DNA of 64,000 nt from Isochrysis galbana (lineage: Eukaryota > Haptophyta > Isochrysidales > Isochrysidaceae): positions 5,852,494-5,916,493 of the forward strand of contig CM030938.1 of the NCBI GenBank assembly GCA_018136815.1, given 5' to 3'. The notes beneath the pieces were generated by a model. The model searched no databases. It had not been told where the DNA came from and saw only the letters and a program-made list of their open reading frames with translations. Made by a program: the position numbers and the translations under genes. Below, piece by piece: positions 11,128-21,837 of the stretch (position 1 is the first letter of the stretch; every line of letters starts with the position of its first letter).

Positions 11128-12010
11128 CATGCCCACCCGTCCGTACACCGCGCGAGAGCTGGAGGCCTCCAGGCAGGCCTTGGTGCTGGCGCTGGAGGAG
11201 ATGGATGAGAGGGCGCGCAAGAGGGCGCGCTTCGGGCCCGACGCCTCGCGCAGACGACTTCTGGGAAGACGCCTTCTTGGCTCTGGCTGCCGAGCCGCTC
11301 GCACGGACGATGCGCTCGCGCATCGGGCCGGAGCGGCTTTCCATTGCGAGGCTGGAACTGGAGGCGACAGCAGCTGGCGGCGGCGGCCACGTTGTAGTGC
11401 GCGACGTGTACGCACGCTTCGGCGTGCGCCTGACCGACCTGCGGCGATTCGTCGACGCGCTACTCATGCCTGCGGGCATGCGTCTGCGCGGAGGCCACGT
11501 AATGAGTGCCGAGGAAGCAGTCCTCATCACCTTGCGCAGGTTCAAACACGCAGGTGCGAGGCCCCCAGCTCCACACACCTGTCTGCCTTCCCCTCTCGTC
11601 CCTGCCCACTGTCGCGCTCCTCCCTTTCCGTGGTGCAGGTAGTTAGTGCAGCGTCGCTTACTTGGGAGTTGGGCCGAAGCGAGGCAGCCATCAGTGCCGC
11701 ACACGCCGCGGTGGTCGAGCACATCCATCGTCAGTTCCCCCACCTAGTAGATTCCCGTAGCTTCTCAGCCTTTGCGCCCCTCTTCCCACGGTTTGCGTTG
11801 CGGGCGCGTTCGCGGAGGCAGGAGTCCCCTTATCCAACTTAGTGGGGTTTCTTGATGGTAAACTCTGGGAGGTAGCTCGTCCTGTCCCTAGAGGCGAGCC
11901 GGCGGGGTACATAGTTATTTGTGTCTGTGGCAACAACACGCGTCAAGGTGTACGGGCAGGTGCGCTGAGGGTTGTCGTGTTAGTACCGGGCTAGTGAGAG
12001 TAGTGGTACT
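11128..12010 (+). pseudogene. PIF/Harbinger-type transposase relic
   Basis: Pieces in three frames make a Harbinger N-terminal half. They are an Arg/Glu-rich start (MPTRPYTARELEASRQAL at 11128), ADDFWEDAFLALAAEPLA, a helical region ending MSAEEAVLITLRRFKHA, then LTWELGRSEAAISAAHAAV, and GVPLSNLVGFLDGKLWEVAR with the first catalytic Asp. An intron of about 90 bp at 11552-11660 joins the second and third pieces. Frameshifts lie near 11255 and 11800. Translation after the first Asp runs to a stop near 12000, so the other catalytic residues are absent. 'Acceptor, fold, first D' order follows the family; the call is from motif pattern only. Confidence 0.65.
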
Positions 12011-12035
12011 AATGCTCAGTTAGATTAGAGAATAC
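11925..12035 (+). repeat. Dispersed repeat, copy 2
   Basis: Second copy of the sequence at 9240-9365. Here it overlaps the 3' end of the Harbinger-like frame, which suggests copy 1 derives from the same element. Confidence 0.55.
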
Positions 12036-12901
12036 CGGCCGGCGCACCTCACCCATTTGGTCCATCTTCAAGCCCACTGAGGCTGCTGGCATTGTAGAAT
12101 GCCAACATTTGTCTGAAGACGGTATAAACATATGCGGTGATCGGTTGAAGCCGCAGCACGTGAACACGACGGCAGGGTGCGCGTGCGATGGGAAACGAAG
12201 AGTGGCAGTGGTCCTGCTCCCGAGCTGCGCACCAACATTCGATGGGTGGTGCCGACGTCGCTGGCAAAGATAGGTTTGCGGCGCTCTCCCTCTCCGCGGC
12301 TGGCGGCCCGGTGGCCGGTGGCCGACCCGGTGGGCCGGTGGGGCTCGCTCGAACCTCGAAAAACAACAATTTCGCGAAAATTAGGGCAGGCCTGTCCGAA
12401 AATCAGTGCAAAAACACCGAAATTTTCGAAAGAAATTTGGGCAGGTCAGACGCGAAAACCTGGCCGGGGCCAATTTGCGACTTCGCGACTTCTCTTTTGC
12501 TCGGCGTAGGGTGTGTGTGGACCATGCCCCTTATGCCTCTATGAGCCCCATAACACCTTCCAGCTGTTTTATAGTGATTCATGAAAAACGTTGTTGAATG
12601 AGAAGCTCTAGCATCTACGAAGGCTTTCTCACCATGCGAACACGAGGCTCACCTGTCTTACAGGTGTGAATCACGTGTGAATTCCCCATACATAGGACCG
12701 TCCTTTTTCCCGCGTAGCGTCCGCATCTCGGGGCGCGCCGCGTCGAGCCCCCTTTTCTCCATTCTTCTCTTTGTCTCTCCCTTTCTCCCTAGGCCTCTCC
12801 TGATCCCTCTGGTCTCGTCCATAATCCCAGTCTTATCCATCTGCACCCTCTCGTCATTTTGTGGACCGCATTCGCCACGCTCTGGCCTGCTGGGCTCACC
12901 G

Positions 12902-13702
12902 ATGGAGCGCTTTCTCGTGCGCTCTGAGCCGCCCATCGTCGACCTCACAGCTGAGCTTGAGCCTGCAGCCACGCCCCGTGCCTCTGAACCTTGCATTGCG
13001 GCTGCTGTTGATGTCGCGCCTGTCGTCAGAAAACGTTTCCTGCCGGGTGGTATCCTGGAGCCTTCGCTCCTTGAGCAGGTCGACGCTATTGCACAGCAGG
13101 CCAACTGTGTCGGCTGTGATGGGCGCGGCCTCGCCGAAGCCATAGCACGCGCGCTGCCATACGGCTGCACGTACCGCGAGCGGCGGAGGCAGCCGCCCTC
13201 TAACAAATTTGCGCTGCCGCAGGATCGCGCCACGCCCGGCACGATCGCCGTTCGCCGTCCGCCGAACACACAGCCAGGGAAGCCGGCTGTCATCTCCATG
13301 TTTGCGCAGTGGGAGATGGGCGCGGCTGGCAAGTATAATCGCGTGAAACCGCCCGAGGGCACGCCGCCCGACTCGGCGCTTAACCGTGAGCGCTGGTTTG
13401 AAGAGTGCCTTGAGCGCATCGGCAAGCTGGACCCACCGTTCCGGAGCATCGCATTTCCCTCAGAGATTGGGTGTGGTCTGGCGGGTGGCAGCTGGCCGAA
13501 GTACGAGGCCATGATCGCCCAGTTCGCACTTCGTCACCCGCACATCGAAGTCAACGTCGTCAAGTGGACGGGTGGCGGCCATCGCGGTCGCGACGCGCAG
13601 CAGCGCGGCGCACCATCCGGCGCCTGCTTCAAATGCGGCGCGGCGGGACATTGGGCGGCTCGGTGCCCAACAACGGGGAAGGGCCGCTCAGTCAAGGGCT
13701 GA
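12902..13702 (+). CDS. Macro-domain protein with C-terminal CCHC zinc knuckle (retroelement ORF1-like)
   Basis: The frame opens upstream at 12677, but the ATG at 12902 (MERFLVRSEPP) starts the structured part. Residues about 60-235 look like an ADP-ribose-binding macro domain of the TARG1/Poa1 kind: NCVGCDGRGLAEAIARALPY, then PGTIAVRRP, WFEECLERI and IAFPSEIGCGLAGGSWPKYE. A canonical zinc knuckle CFKCGAAGHWAARC (C-x2-C-x4-H-x4-C) sits near the C-terminus. Zinc knuckles of this spacing are typical of retrotransposon Gag/ORF1 proteins, and a LINE reverse-transcriptase scrap lies 220 bp downstream. The frame is intact. It could be an ORF1 of a non-LTR element or a domesticated copy. Family membership of the macro domain is from motif resemblance. 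Confidence 0.6.
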   Translation: MERFLVRSEPPIVDLTAELEPAATPRASEPCIAAAVDVAPVVRKRFLPGGILEPSLLEQVDAIAQQANCVGCDGRGLAEAIARALPYGCTYRERRRQPPSNKFALPQDRATPGTIAVRRPPNTQPGKPAVISMFAQWEMGAAGKYNRVKPPEGTPPDSALNRERWFEECLERIGKLDPPFRSIAFPSEIGCGLAGGSWPKYEAMIAQFALRHPHIEVNVVKWTGGGHRGRDAQQRGAPSGACFKCGAAGHWAARCPTTGKGRSVKG

Positions 13703-13919
13703 CGGAGGAGGGCATCGGCATCGAAACTGGAACATCTGTGCTCGGGCTCGCGCAAGCCATTATTTTGGGGTGACACCTTTTCATTTTAGACCTGCAGAAC
13801 ACATGGTGAGGAATCGACATCCGGTAGTATCATCATGGACAATCGTGCATGGCGGCGCTGCACCACAATGCGGAAACCGTTTGTCCATTTCAAGCCGCAC
13901 ACCACACTACGGGAGGGTA

Positions 13920-14096
13920 AGACGGCTGATAGGAGAAGACACCCATCTACCTCAACTTACACACGCGTGCCAAGAAGAATCGGGCGACCCGGCGAATCTC
14001 CTCGCCTTAGACTGGGATAAAGCCTTGGATAGAGTAAATTGGACAGGCATCGGACAGGCATTTTGCCACATAGCACATAGCGCTGGCGTTGTTTAA
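13920..14096 (+). pseudogene. LINE reverse-transcriptase fragment
   Basis: About 58 codons contain the RT-like segment NLLALDWDKALDRVNWTGIG, matching the 'LDxxKAFDRVxW' motif (RT block A) of non-LTR retrotransposons. It is preceded by GEDTHLPQLTHACQEESG. The frame ends at a TAA at 14094. No YxDD block follows, so this is a short relic. Confidence 0.7.
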
Positions 14097-14453
14097 ACTT
14101 TGAACTTTGGGGAGCGATTTCTCAGCGTTACGCTTATATCCAAACCGTATTCGATGTATCAAATATCAAAACAGTAGAGCCGGCGTTGACTAGGATCTCC
14201 CATGGGCTGGACGCGCTCTTCGCGATGTAGTTATGTTCGAGGTCTACCCACTCCAAGGTGTTGAGGTGTAATGCGATCGCGCGCCTCGTCGTCCTTGGAT
14301 TTGACACTACGCTCCGTGGCCGTGAACGTGATGGTGCCCCAAGGTCCAAGGTTGCCCACTATCTCTAGCGGAGAGCCCCACGCTTGCCCACATCACCATT
14401 AGCCTAGCTTTAGGGGTAGGCCAAGATATCCGGATATATCTCTTGGATATTTC

Positions 14454-15567
14454 AACTAAGTTTATACTTAGTTCACCCATGGGGGGGCACGAGCCCCCCT
14501 CTCTCTCCACTCCTCCCCTGCCATGGGGGAGGAACCACCCACTCTCCTGGCACGCCTGATGGCTTGCCAGGAGCACACTGCCCTGCTAACCCATTCCACA
14601 TTCCTCTCCCCACAGGCACGCATGATGCATGATTCGTCCATCGGCACTAGAAATAGATTCATAGACAGCACGACAACTATGTGTAGACTATGTCGTCGAT
14701 ACCGTGAAGACTCGTTCCACCTAGCGTGGTGTCCCGCGACGAAAACAATCTTCGAGACCATAGATACCCTGAACAACTACACCCCCTCCCCAGGAAGGTC
14801 ACGGATACAGAAGACGAAGGATAGATTGTTCGCATACCCCGGTGCAAACACACCAGAAAGCCTCAAAGCGCTGTCTGTACGTGATAGCGTGGAAATACAT
14901 ACTAAGAGACTTCTATAGAGTCGAATTCGAGTCACAAGAGTACCACTACATACCGATCTTAGAAGCTACGCTAACGAGGTTTGTTACCTTGGTTAGTTAG
15001 GGGCCTCGCCCCGCCAAAGACACACCACTCCATGCGCACATATAAAGCCGCTCAGGCTCAGGGGAGGAAACCCAAACTCAAGAAACCATTAGAACTCAGC
15101 GCCCCGGTATTTATCGAAGACGAAAAAGGTAGGCTACAACTGAGCGAAAACACTAGCCTCGTAGCGAAAGCGCTTGGTCTTGCCGAAAAACGAAAAACTC
15201 GCATAACACGAGTTGTCGCTCTGTAATAATAATAGACCATTTTTAGAAGTGCGATTGATCAGTATAAGTCACCTACGACTAACATCGCATCACGCAGGGG
15301 AAACTAAAACCCGGAAACGAAAATATATGATAAACATGTCGCTCAGCGGCACAGGAAGGAGTTGAGAACATGTCGCTGAGGACTGAGGACTGAGGACAGG
15401 TGCACCCCGCTCCGCTCGGACCCCCCAAAAGACCCGAGCCCCTAAGTAGAGCACGAGGGGAGTTGCCGCAAGGCGGGGAATGAGGGTGGGGAAGGGAAGA
15501 GGGCGTGGCTACGAAGAAACGTTCCAGTGCCACGTGTGAGGCGAGAATATTAAAAGGTTTTTTTTTC
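14454..15567 (+). mobile_element. Hairpin-capped retroposon, internally deleted
   Basis: It starts with the perfect hairpin AACTAAGT-TTAT-ACTTAGTT (14454-14473), 5 nt before an ATGG. A leader reading ...GEEPPTLLARLMACQE follows (to about 14620). This is fused directly to a LINE C-terminal region (14626-15226) with the Cys/His signature CRLCRRYREDSFHLAWC. The 3' UTR ends in GGCGAGAATATTAAAAGG plus T9 at 15567. The protein frame shifts near 14885 relative to the copy at 38723-39530. The leader matches copies at 48.0 and 57.1 kb, and the 3' part matches 38.7 kb, so this is a deleted derivative of a longer LINE. Confidence 0.7.
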
Positions 15568-15765
15568 CTGTTCCCTGCTTTTGCGCCTGGTGGGGAGGCG
15601 AGGGAGGGAGGATCATGTCGACGTCGCTCTCTGTCAGGGGGGCCGCTTGTGAGCGCTTCGGGCTCCGGCGGCTTGGGGCGGCCCCTGTGGGGCGTCGTGA
15701 CGGCGGGGGGCTGGGGATCAGGAGCGGTCGGCGCGCGCTCCATCGCTCGAACTATAACAATAGTT
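15560..15765 (-). mobile_element. Truncated 5' leader (MERAPTA subfamily), antisense
   Basis: Reading minus, it begins with the hairpin AACTAT-TGTT-ATAGTT (15750-15765) followed by AGCGATGGAGCGCGCGCC, the same start as at 20296 and 40183. About 190 bp later it abuts the tail of the plus-strand element at 15567. Encoded start is MERAPTAPDPQPPAVTT. Confidence 0.65.
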
Positions 15766-16141
15766 TTTCTGCATAGATCGATACATCACAAGAGAATACG
15801 CGAGTCACACCAAGTAGTGCACCTACGAGCGATGCGTTACGCCGGTGGTGGAGGGGGGAGGGGGCAGACAGCGCCTTGAAGCTTGGGCAGCTCGCAACAC
15901 GAAAAGACGTGGGTACGTCAACACGAGGGATAAAAGTGGAGCCTCCATCGACCAACGGCCCTGGGCCGGTGCCAAGGTGGCTCAAGAGAGGCGCAGCGTG
16001 CCCGTCACTTCTGATGTACGAAATACAAGCAAGATTTGATACCACTAAATACGAGGAAAGCTCGTCGGCCGCTCATAAGGGGCGTTGACCGGTCGCAATC
16101 AGGACGGCGCGTCAACCGGAGCATCTAATACAAGCAGCAGT

Positions 16142-19100
16142 CTAAAGCTCGATGCCCGAAGACGGACGGCCCCAGCCGTGGTTGGCGAATCGCCCGCAGC
16201 TGGGACTGCCCTCGCGACTCCTGGGGCTTCCTCCACGCTGTCGATCAGGGAGTGGCTGCGGGCTGGGCAGCTGCCTTCCGCTATGGCGCAAGATGGACTG
16301 CGTGTGAGCTTGCACTCGGTGGCCCTCGCTGTGGAGCGAAAGCGGCGGGGGCGACAAGTCCCCGGAAGAGATGCCCGGTAACCCAGCCGCCCCTGGACGG
16401 CAAAGGTGCTGCGCGTCGGTCGGGCGGAGAGCATTCTTGTGCCCGAGGCCGGTCGGGCGAGCCGAAGGATGCGCCGCACCGCCAGCGCCCGAACCGTCAA
16501 TCACTGTGATGTCGGCAGACGACACGTCAGGGGTAGCAACAGTGCGGCGGGTGGAGGAGGGTAGCTCAACTCGCGCGCCCGCGTTGAGAGGTGTGGTCAC
16601 CGTGCTCGGAGCGTGACGTCGGAGAGTTGCCTCGATGACACTCGTCTCATCCGCCTGAGCGTATACGTCGTGGCGGCAAGTTGGCTAGAGATGAGACGCA
16701 CGTGTCGCATGGCCTGGTGCGCGCGCCCAAAGCCGCCGCGCCTTGCCACACCAGCCCTTGGGCAGCGCCCTCCGTCCCGTCCCCTGCCAAGACATCAAGG
16801 CGCACCTGCTCGCCGGGTGTGCTACGGGCGGACGACACCATCTTCCAGGCGTCGAGCAAGCGCTCGTTGAAGTTGGTCTGCCGCGCACCGAGGTTGGGGG
16901 TCGGTGATCGATGGCTTACAGATTAAACAGGGGACAGGGGTGGGTGAGCGTCGCGCGCCGCTCGCCATGCTCGCACCTGCATCAAGCACGACGGGAGGTC
17001 GTTGGGTGGATGTGCGAAGGGATCCTCGAGTTCTCGCGCCACCTTGTAAAGCCCAACGAGCAGGAGCATCGTGATGAATGTGAGCAGCGGTGCTGCCCAT
17101 GGGTGCACGCCGGCGTCCCCCACCTGCACGAGTGCGGAGGACGTGGTCGCCAGGCGAAGAATGCTTGGTAGCGAGCGAGCGGAGGGGTCACGACCGCGTG
17201 GTAGCTGAAAGTCGCGGTTGTGCCCGGTCGCGCGCGCACCCACAACGACGTGACGATGGGGTACAAAATGCCGAAGCAGAAGAGCATGAAGGAGAGCATC
17301 TGGCCGTACGGGAATGGGAACGGGATGTCCTCTAGGCGACGCGCCTGCAGAGCAGGGTAGGAGGAAGGGTTGCGAATGAAAGAGGCAGGCGCGCTCGCCG
17401 GCGAAGCCAGACATGCCTTGCGCGGCCGCGCACCTGGCGGAAGCCTTCCGCTCCTGTAGCCAAGTTGTATAGCGCGAGCGCAAAGACCGGGGAGTCGACA
17501 CCGTACCCACCAGCGGCACGCCGAGCGATAATCCCCTCGGTGAGTTGGGCGTAGACCTACGCGAGGGGGGCGGGGCGTCGATGCGTAACAAAGGGCGCAG
17601 GGTTCTCAGGTGGGTGGGGCGCGCTGCTCTCACCAGCGCGGCACGGTCGGTAACCGCAAGGAGTTGCGCAAGCTCAGCATTGCGCACGCCGCCAAGCACC
17701 TGTGACGTGGAAGTGCTTTGGTGGGGCTGGATGATGAGTTGGCGAAGAGTTCGGCGCGGAGCGGAGCGCGGTGTTCGGGGGAAGCGGCGCGCGTTTCAAG
17801 ACATTCAGCTTCGCATGAGGCGCACCGGCAGCTTCCTCCAGGCACTTGACGAGCGCAACTTGGCAGAGGACGACTTGCGCGAGCGTGGGATCCGCCCCGT
17901 GCGTGGTGGCGGCGGCGGGGGTTCCTCACCCTCACAGGCACACCACACTCGCCCGCATCGCGGGCAGGGCGCGCCGTCCGTGTGCCCGCCACCGGCGTGC
18001 AGCCGGCTTGCGCTAGCTGTCGCTTCGCCGTATACGCGCGCCTTGTCACCGAGAATGGCCACCTGCGAGCCTCGGTTGTGCGCGTCGCCGTCGCTCTCGC
18101 ACGACACCGCTGTGCCGAGCGAGCTTGGCTGCGGCATCGGTGCGCCATTTCCCATGCGCTCCAACGCTAGCGCGGCGTCGTGGCCAATGCGCGCAGTACC
18201 CCGCCTCATCGCCGCGTTGCAGTTAGGCACGCCGGGTGCACCGCGTGGCGAGACATCGGCCGAGTGACCCAAGTCGTCGCAGGTGAGGCCGGTGAGCGCG
18301 TTTGCAGACGGGATGGCCGCCTCCAGCGACATCAGCGACGCATCTCGCCGGAGCGCCTGCATCGCAACCGCGTGCAGCAATGAGAAGCGGTGGACGAGTA
18401 GAGCCTGCGAGCGAAGCACCGTGGCGCGCGCCTCGGCTGGGGTGCCGTCGGGTCCCTCCCACGACTGCGTCTCGAAGGTGAGTAGGTACATCGCCGCGTC
18501 CCCCCAACGGCTGGACATGGTCGTCGCCGCCACGCAGCCGTCGACGAAGCGCCCGTATGCTGCTTGTGTGCGAAAGACAAGTGCGAAGACGACGATGTAG
18601 GAGAAAACCTGCGGTGGGCAATTCACAGTGCGGTGGGCGCGTGTTGGCGGGCGGAGGCGCGCCAGCTTCTGCGGGTTGCGCGTCGCGGAGGCTGGGGGCA
18701 CCACTCGACTAGCCTTCGTAGCTGAATGTTCCCCACCGTGCAATATCCGGCGGCCGAATTAGACCATTCAAGAGATTGCTGCCTGCCCCTTTCGATTGAT
18801 GTGGATTTTGATGGGGCACCTGGGATGCCTGCGTATTTTCAATCTCGATTCACCACCATTGTTGGCTGGCTCCCTTGCGAGCCCGCTGACATCGCCCCCC
18901 AGACCTACCCCCACCAAGCAGCCCGATTGCCGCCCTGGGACTCGTGACTGTTTCGTCCTGCACAGCGCCTCCCATCGGCAAGGTGAAGCGGCCTTCGATG
19001 AGCTCTTTTCTTCTTCTATGCCACATCTCCCTCTGCGGAACGCTCTCCATTATAGTGCCGCCGAGCCCAGCTTGTTGCTCACCCTTCCCGGCCCTGCATT

Positions 19101-19730
19101 CCGCTGCCCCGCCCCGCCCCGCCGTCACTCCGAGACGTATCCCCGCCGTCACTCCATAACGTATCTCTGCCGTCATCTCCGCTCGCGAGGGCCTCATTCG
19201 CCGTATCTCGCCTCCCCCTTCCCCCTGCGTTCCCGCCCCTCCCCCAGTATTCGCCTCCCCGAAACGCCAATTCCCTCTCCTCCCTAAGCAGCCGCAAACC
19301 TTTCGTCCATCGCGTCCTTCCCCTCGCCAACCCCCCCCCCCCCCCCCCCCCCCCGCACCGCCCTCCTCCCCTCCCGCGCCCCTCCTCTCCTCCTCTCATC
19401 CTTCACCCCCCTCTCGCCCTCCTGGTTCAGAGTCTCCCCTGGAAGGCATACAAGTCCTCGACGAGCCCCCTCCCCGAGCATCCCCGCGAAGCCCCTCGTC
19501 CATCCCGCTCCCCCACACCCCACACACCCCGGGGAGCCCCCTCTCCGCCTCACCTGGAAGGCATACGAGTCCTCGATGAGCCCCGCGAGCTCACTCTGAG
19601 CCTTGGGAGAGACCTCGAGGGCCCCACAGAGCAGAGCACTCAGCGCAGAGGGCAGGAGGGCACGCGGGATGGCTGAGGCGGACACGTCCCAGAAGTTGAT
19701 CCACGGGTCGCCCTTGCGGTAGGAGCGCAT
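16142..19730 (-). CDS. Bestrophin-family anion channel
   Basis: Eight exons join in phase 0 throughout: 19554-19730, 17826-18608, 17634-17699, 17434-17556, 17240-17344, 16977-17123, 16806-16877 and 16142-16654, giving about 661 residues. Exon 1 begins MRSYRKGDPWINFWDVSASA. Exon 2 carries the bestrophin core (VFALVFRTQAAYGRFVDGC) and a long low-complexity insert with CPRCGRVWC. Later exons have GGVRNAELAQLL, EDIPFPFPYGQMLSF, a membrane segment FMLFCFGILYPIVTSLW, then AAPLLTFITMLLLVGLY and the hallmark ELEDPFAHPPNDLP followed by TNFNERLLDAW. Bestrophins are pentameric chloride/bicarbonate channels; in algae some act at thylakoids, but no targeting call is made here. Intron 1 is about 945 bp and C/G-run rich. 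The last 170 residues are disordered and least certain. Confidence 0.85.
18745..19545. other. Intron 1 of the bestrophin gene, with duplicated splice-site copy
   Basis: C-rich intronic DNA with a 30-bp poly-C tract (19329-19354). At 19440-19475 it contains a near copy of the exon 1 end (CTGGAAGGCATACAAGTCCT), which at 19554-19575 reads CTGGAAGGCATACGAGTCCT. No independent gene was seen. Confidence 0.6.
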
Positions 19731-19739
19731 CGATGGACG

Positions 19740-20000
19740 GAGGTAGGGGAGGAGGGGGGAAGAGGGGGCGAAGAGAGAGGACGGGATGGACCTTGACGGA
19801 GGGAAAGGAGAGAGGAGAGGGGGGAAGCAGGGGGGAGAGAGAGAGAGAGGGGAGAGAGAGAGAACGAGGGGGGAGAGAGGAGAGAGAGGAGAGAGAGTTG
19901 GGAAGAGAAGAGAAAGGAAGAGAACGAGAACAGGAGAGCTAGTAGAGAGAGAGAGACGGAGGGAGTTTTGGCGTCACTCTGTTGAGTCTTTTCTCTCTCG
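19740..20000. repeat. GA-rich microsatellite upstream of bestrophin
   Basis: GA/GGGA tracts at 19745-19960 lie just upstream of the bestrophin ATG and probably occupy its 5' UTR or promoter. Similar GA-rich blocks precede several genes in this window. Confidence 0.7.
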
Positions 20001-20295
20001 GCGCTCATTTATTCTCTCTCTGAGGCTTCCTCCCCGAGTGCAAACGAAGAACAACGACGGCTCGTTATCCAGAAGAGAGAGAGTGGAGATATTAATAGCT
20101 GCGGTTGTTCACGGATGAGTGAGAGCGTGAGAAACCGGTGTGAATGTCGTCCTTTGGCTCTCTCCAAAAATAGGTGTGATCCACAGATTTCTTTGGTGGG
20201 CGGGGGCCACCTCGCGCTAACTCTGGTGCCATTTCAAGTACTCTTCTCTAGAGGCATGAGCTTCTTGGATCGATTTCTATTAGGCACTATAAGAA

Positions 20296-20701
20296 AAAAC
20301 TATTGTTATAGTTTTAGCGATGGAGCGCGCGCCGACCGCTCCCACCTCCCAGCCTCCCAGCCCCCTGCCGCCATGACCACGACGCCTCAACAAGGCCGAC
20401 CCAAGCCGCCGGAGCCCAAGCGCTCGCAACCCTCAGCCCCTCCCGATCAGGACGTCGAGATGGCGCCACCTCCCTCGCCTCCCAAGCAGCTACACAGCCA
20501 GGGAACAGGCAGAGTCCGCCTGTTCCCTGGTGCAGACCAGAGCCAGGGCAGTGGCTTGCCACATGCTGCCTCCCTCGTCTCGCCACCCAACCAAGGACTC
20601 CCCATGGGGGCTGGCAGCACTGCTGTAACCCCCATGGTGGCAACTCCTACCATCAGTCATCAGTGCACCCCCCCATGGACGAACTAAGTATAAACTTAGT
20701 T
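20296..20701 (+). mobile_element. Retroposon leader (MERAPTA subfamily) capped by hairpins at both ends
   Basis: The perfect hairpin AAAACTAT-TGTT-ATAGTTTT (20296-20315) precedes AGCGATGGAGCGCGCGCC. The leader encodes a Pro/Gln-rich start, related to the minus-strand copy at 39531-40183 up to GTGCACCCC (20662-20670). It then switches to an antisense end of the other subfamily, CCATGGACGAACTAAGT plus ATAA and ACTTAGTT (20682-20701). The element therefore shows 5' ends facing outward on both sides. Confidence 0.6.
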
Positions 20702-20765
20702 GAACAAGCAATCTTACAACACCAACCAAATCCACTCACTCACCCACTCACACTCGCTATCCGCT

Positions 20766-21422
20766 ATGTCCGCTCCGTCCTCGCGCTCGCCCTCGCCACT
20801 GCCCGCCATCCATCTTCCAGCCATGGGAGATGATCAGCCCGTCCAGCCCGCCAATTGCCAAAAGGCCGTGCCTCCCGCCGCCTACCTTCCGTCCCATTCG
20901 GTCCCTCTTGTTCCATCCGTAACTTCCAATCCGCCAATCCGTCACACCAAGCCGGACGGAGACATAGTGCTTCAAGACACGACGGCGTATGCCGCCATCG
21001 TCGAGCTTCTACTCGAGCTCGAGGGAGTTGACCCTGAGCCAGATTTCTGGGCCCGCTCGGCGAGGGGCCCGTGGCACATTGCAGTCAATGAGGACTGCGC
21101 GCAACAATTCAAGGCCAAATACGGCGACCTCACTAGCATCCGCGTCCTAGCCCAGGACATCCCCGAACGCATCCACATAGAGACCATTGAGGAGAAACTC
21201 AACAAAAAAGGCACCTCCTCGCGAAAGGCCCTCTACGAGGCGCTCCAAGACGTCGCGGCCCACATTGTGGTCGAGGCGGACGGCCTCGCGCAAGCCTCGA
21301 AAATCACCCTTAGCGGGCTCGTCAAAGCGGTTGAGGCGCAAGGTCTCACCTTCCTCAAGGGGGAGGGCAATGTGGCAAGTACCCCCTCCCCTCAGCGAGC
21401 GAAGAAACGTCAGACATGCTAG
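20766..21422 (+). CDS. Retroelement ORF1-like or hypothetical protein, 218 aa
   Basis: An intact frame beginning MSAPSSRSPSPLPAIHLPAM, immediately downstream of the retroposon hairpin. The first 60 residues are Pro/Ser-rich. The rest looks globular and helical (TTAYAAIVELLLELEGVD, NEDCAQQFKAKYGDLTS, RKALYEALQDVAAHIV) and it ends in a basic tail (RAKKRQTC). Codon use and even composition suggest real coding. No family was recognised. Position between element pieces suggests an ORF1 of a non-LTR element, but nothing in the sequence proves it. Confidence 0.45.
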   Translation: MSAPSSRSPSPLPAIHLPAMGDDQPVQPANCQKAVPPAAYLPSHSVPLVPSVTSNPPIRHTKPDGDIVLQDTTAYAAIVELLLELEGVDPEPDFWARSARGPWHIAVNEDCAQQFKAKYGDLTSIRVLAQDIPERIHIETIEEKLNKKGTSSRKALYEALQDVAAHIVVEADGLAQASKITLSGLVKAVEAQGLTFLKGEGNVASTPSPQRAKKRQTC

Positions 21423-21837
21423 TCAGTAGCGGTCGCCACCCCAATCGGGTGGGGGCAACCGTCGTAGGCGGCGCGAGCCAACGGCGAACAGCGAGAGTAT
21501 GAGCGAGTATAGGCCACCGTCCATCCGGAGGGGCTAACCTGCTAACCTTGCTGGCTCGCTGGCACGGCCTCGGCCTCGGCATGGCGCTGCCGGTGGCGGA
21601 GGCGGCGCGCACAGCGCGTCGCCGAAGAGAGAGGCCGAGCGTGAGGCCTGCTCCGTGAGGAGGAGACTCGGTCGCTGGCAGGTGGCAGGGGGTCGCGCTG
21701 GCGCTCACGCCCTGGTATAGGACGATCGCTGGCAGCGAGAGAGCAAAATCAGTCCTCCTTGCCGCTGCCTTCTGTGCAGAGTCTGTGATCTAACAGTAGA
21801 CTGGTGTTAGACAAGCATGTTCTTACACCATAATTGG

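Noticed and set aside
14454-14473. Helitron 3' end hairpin
   Set aside because: The hairpins are AT-rich, lack a following CTRR end, and mark the 5' side of elements with target-site duplications.
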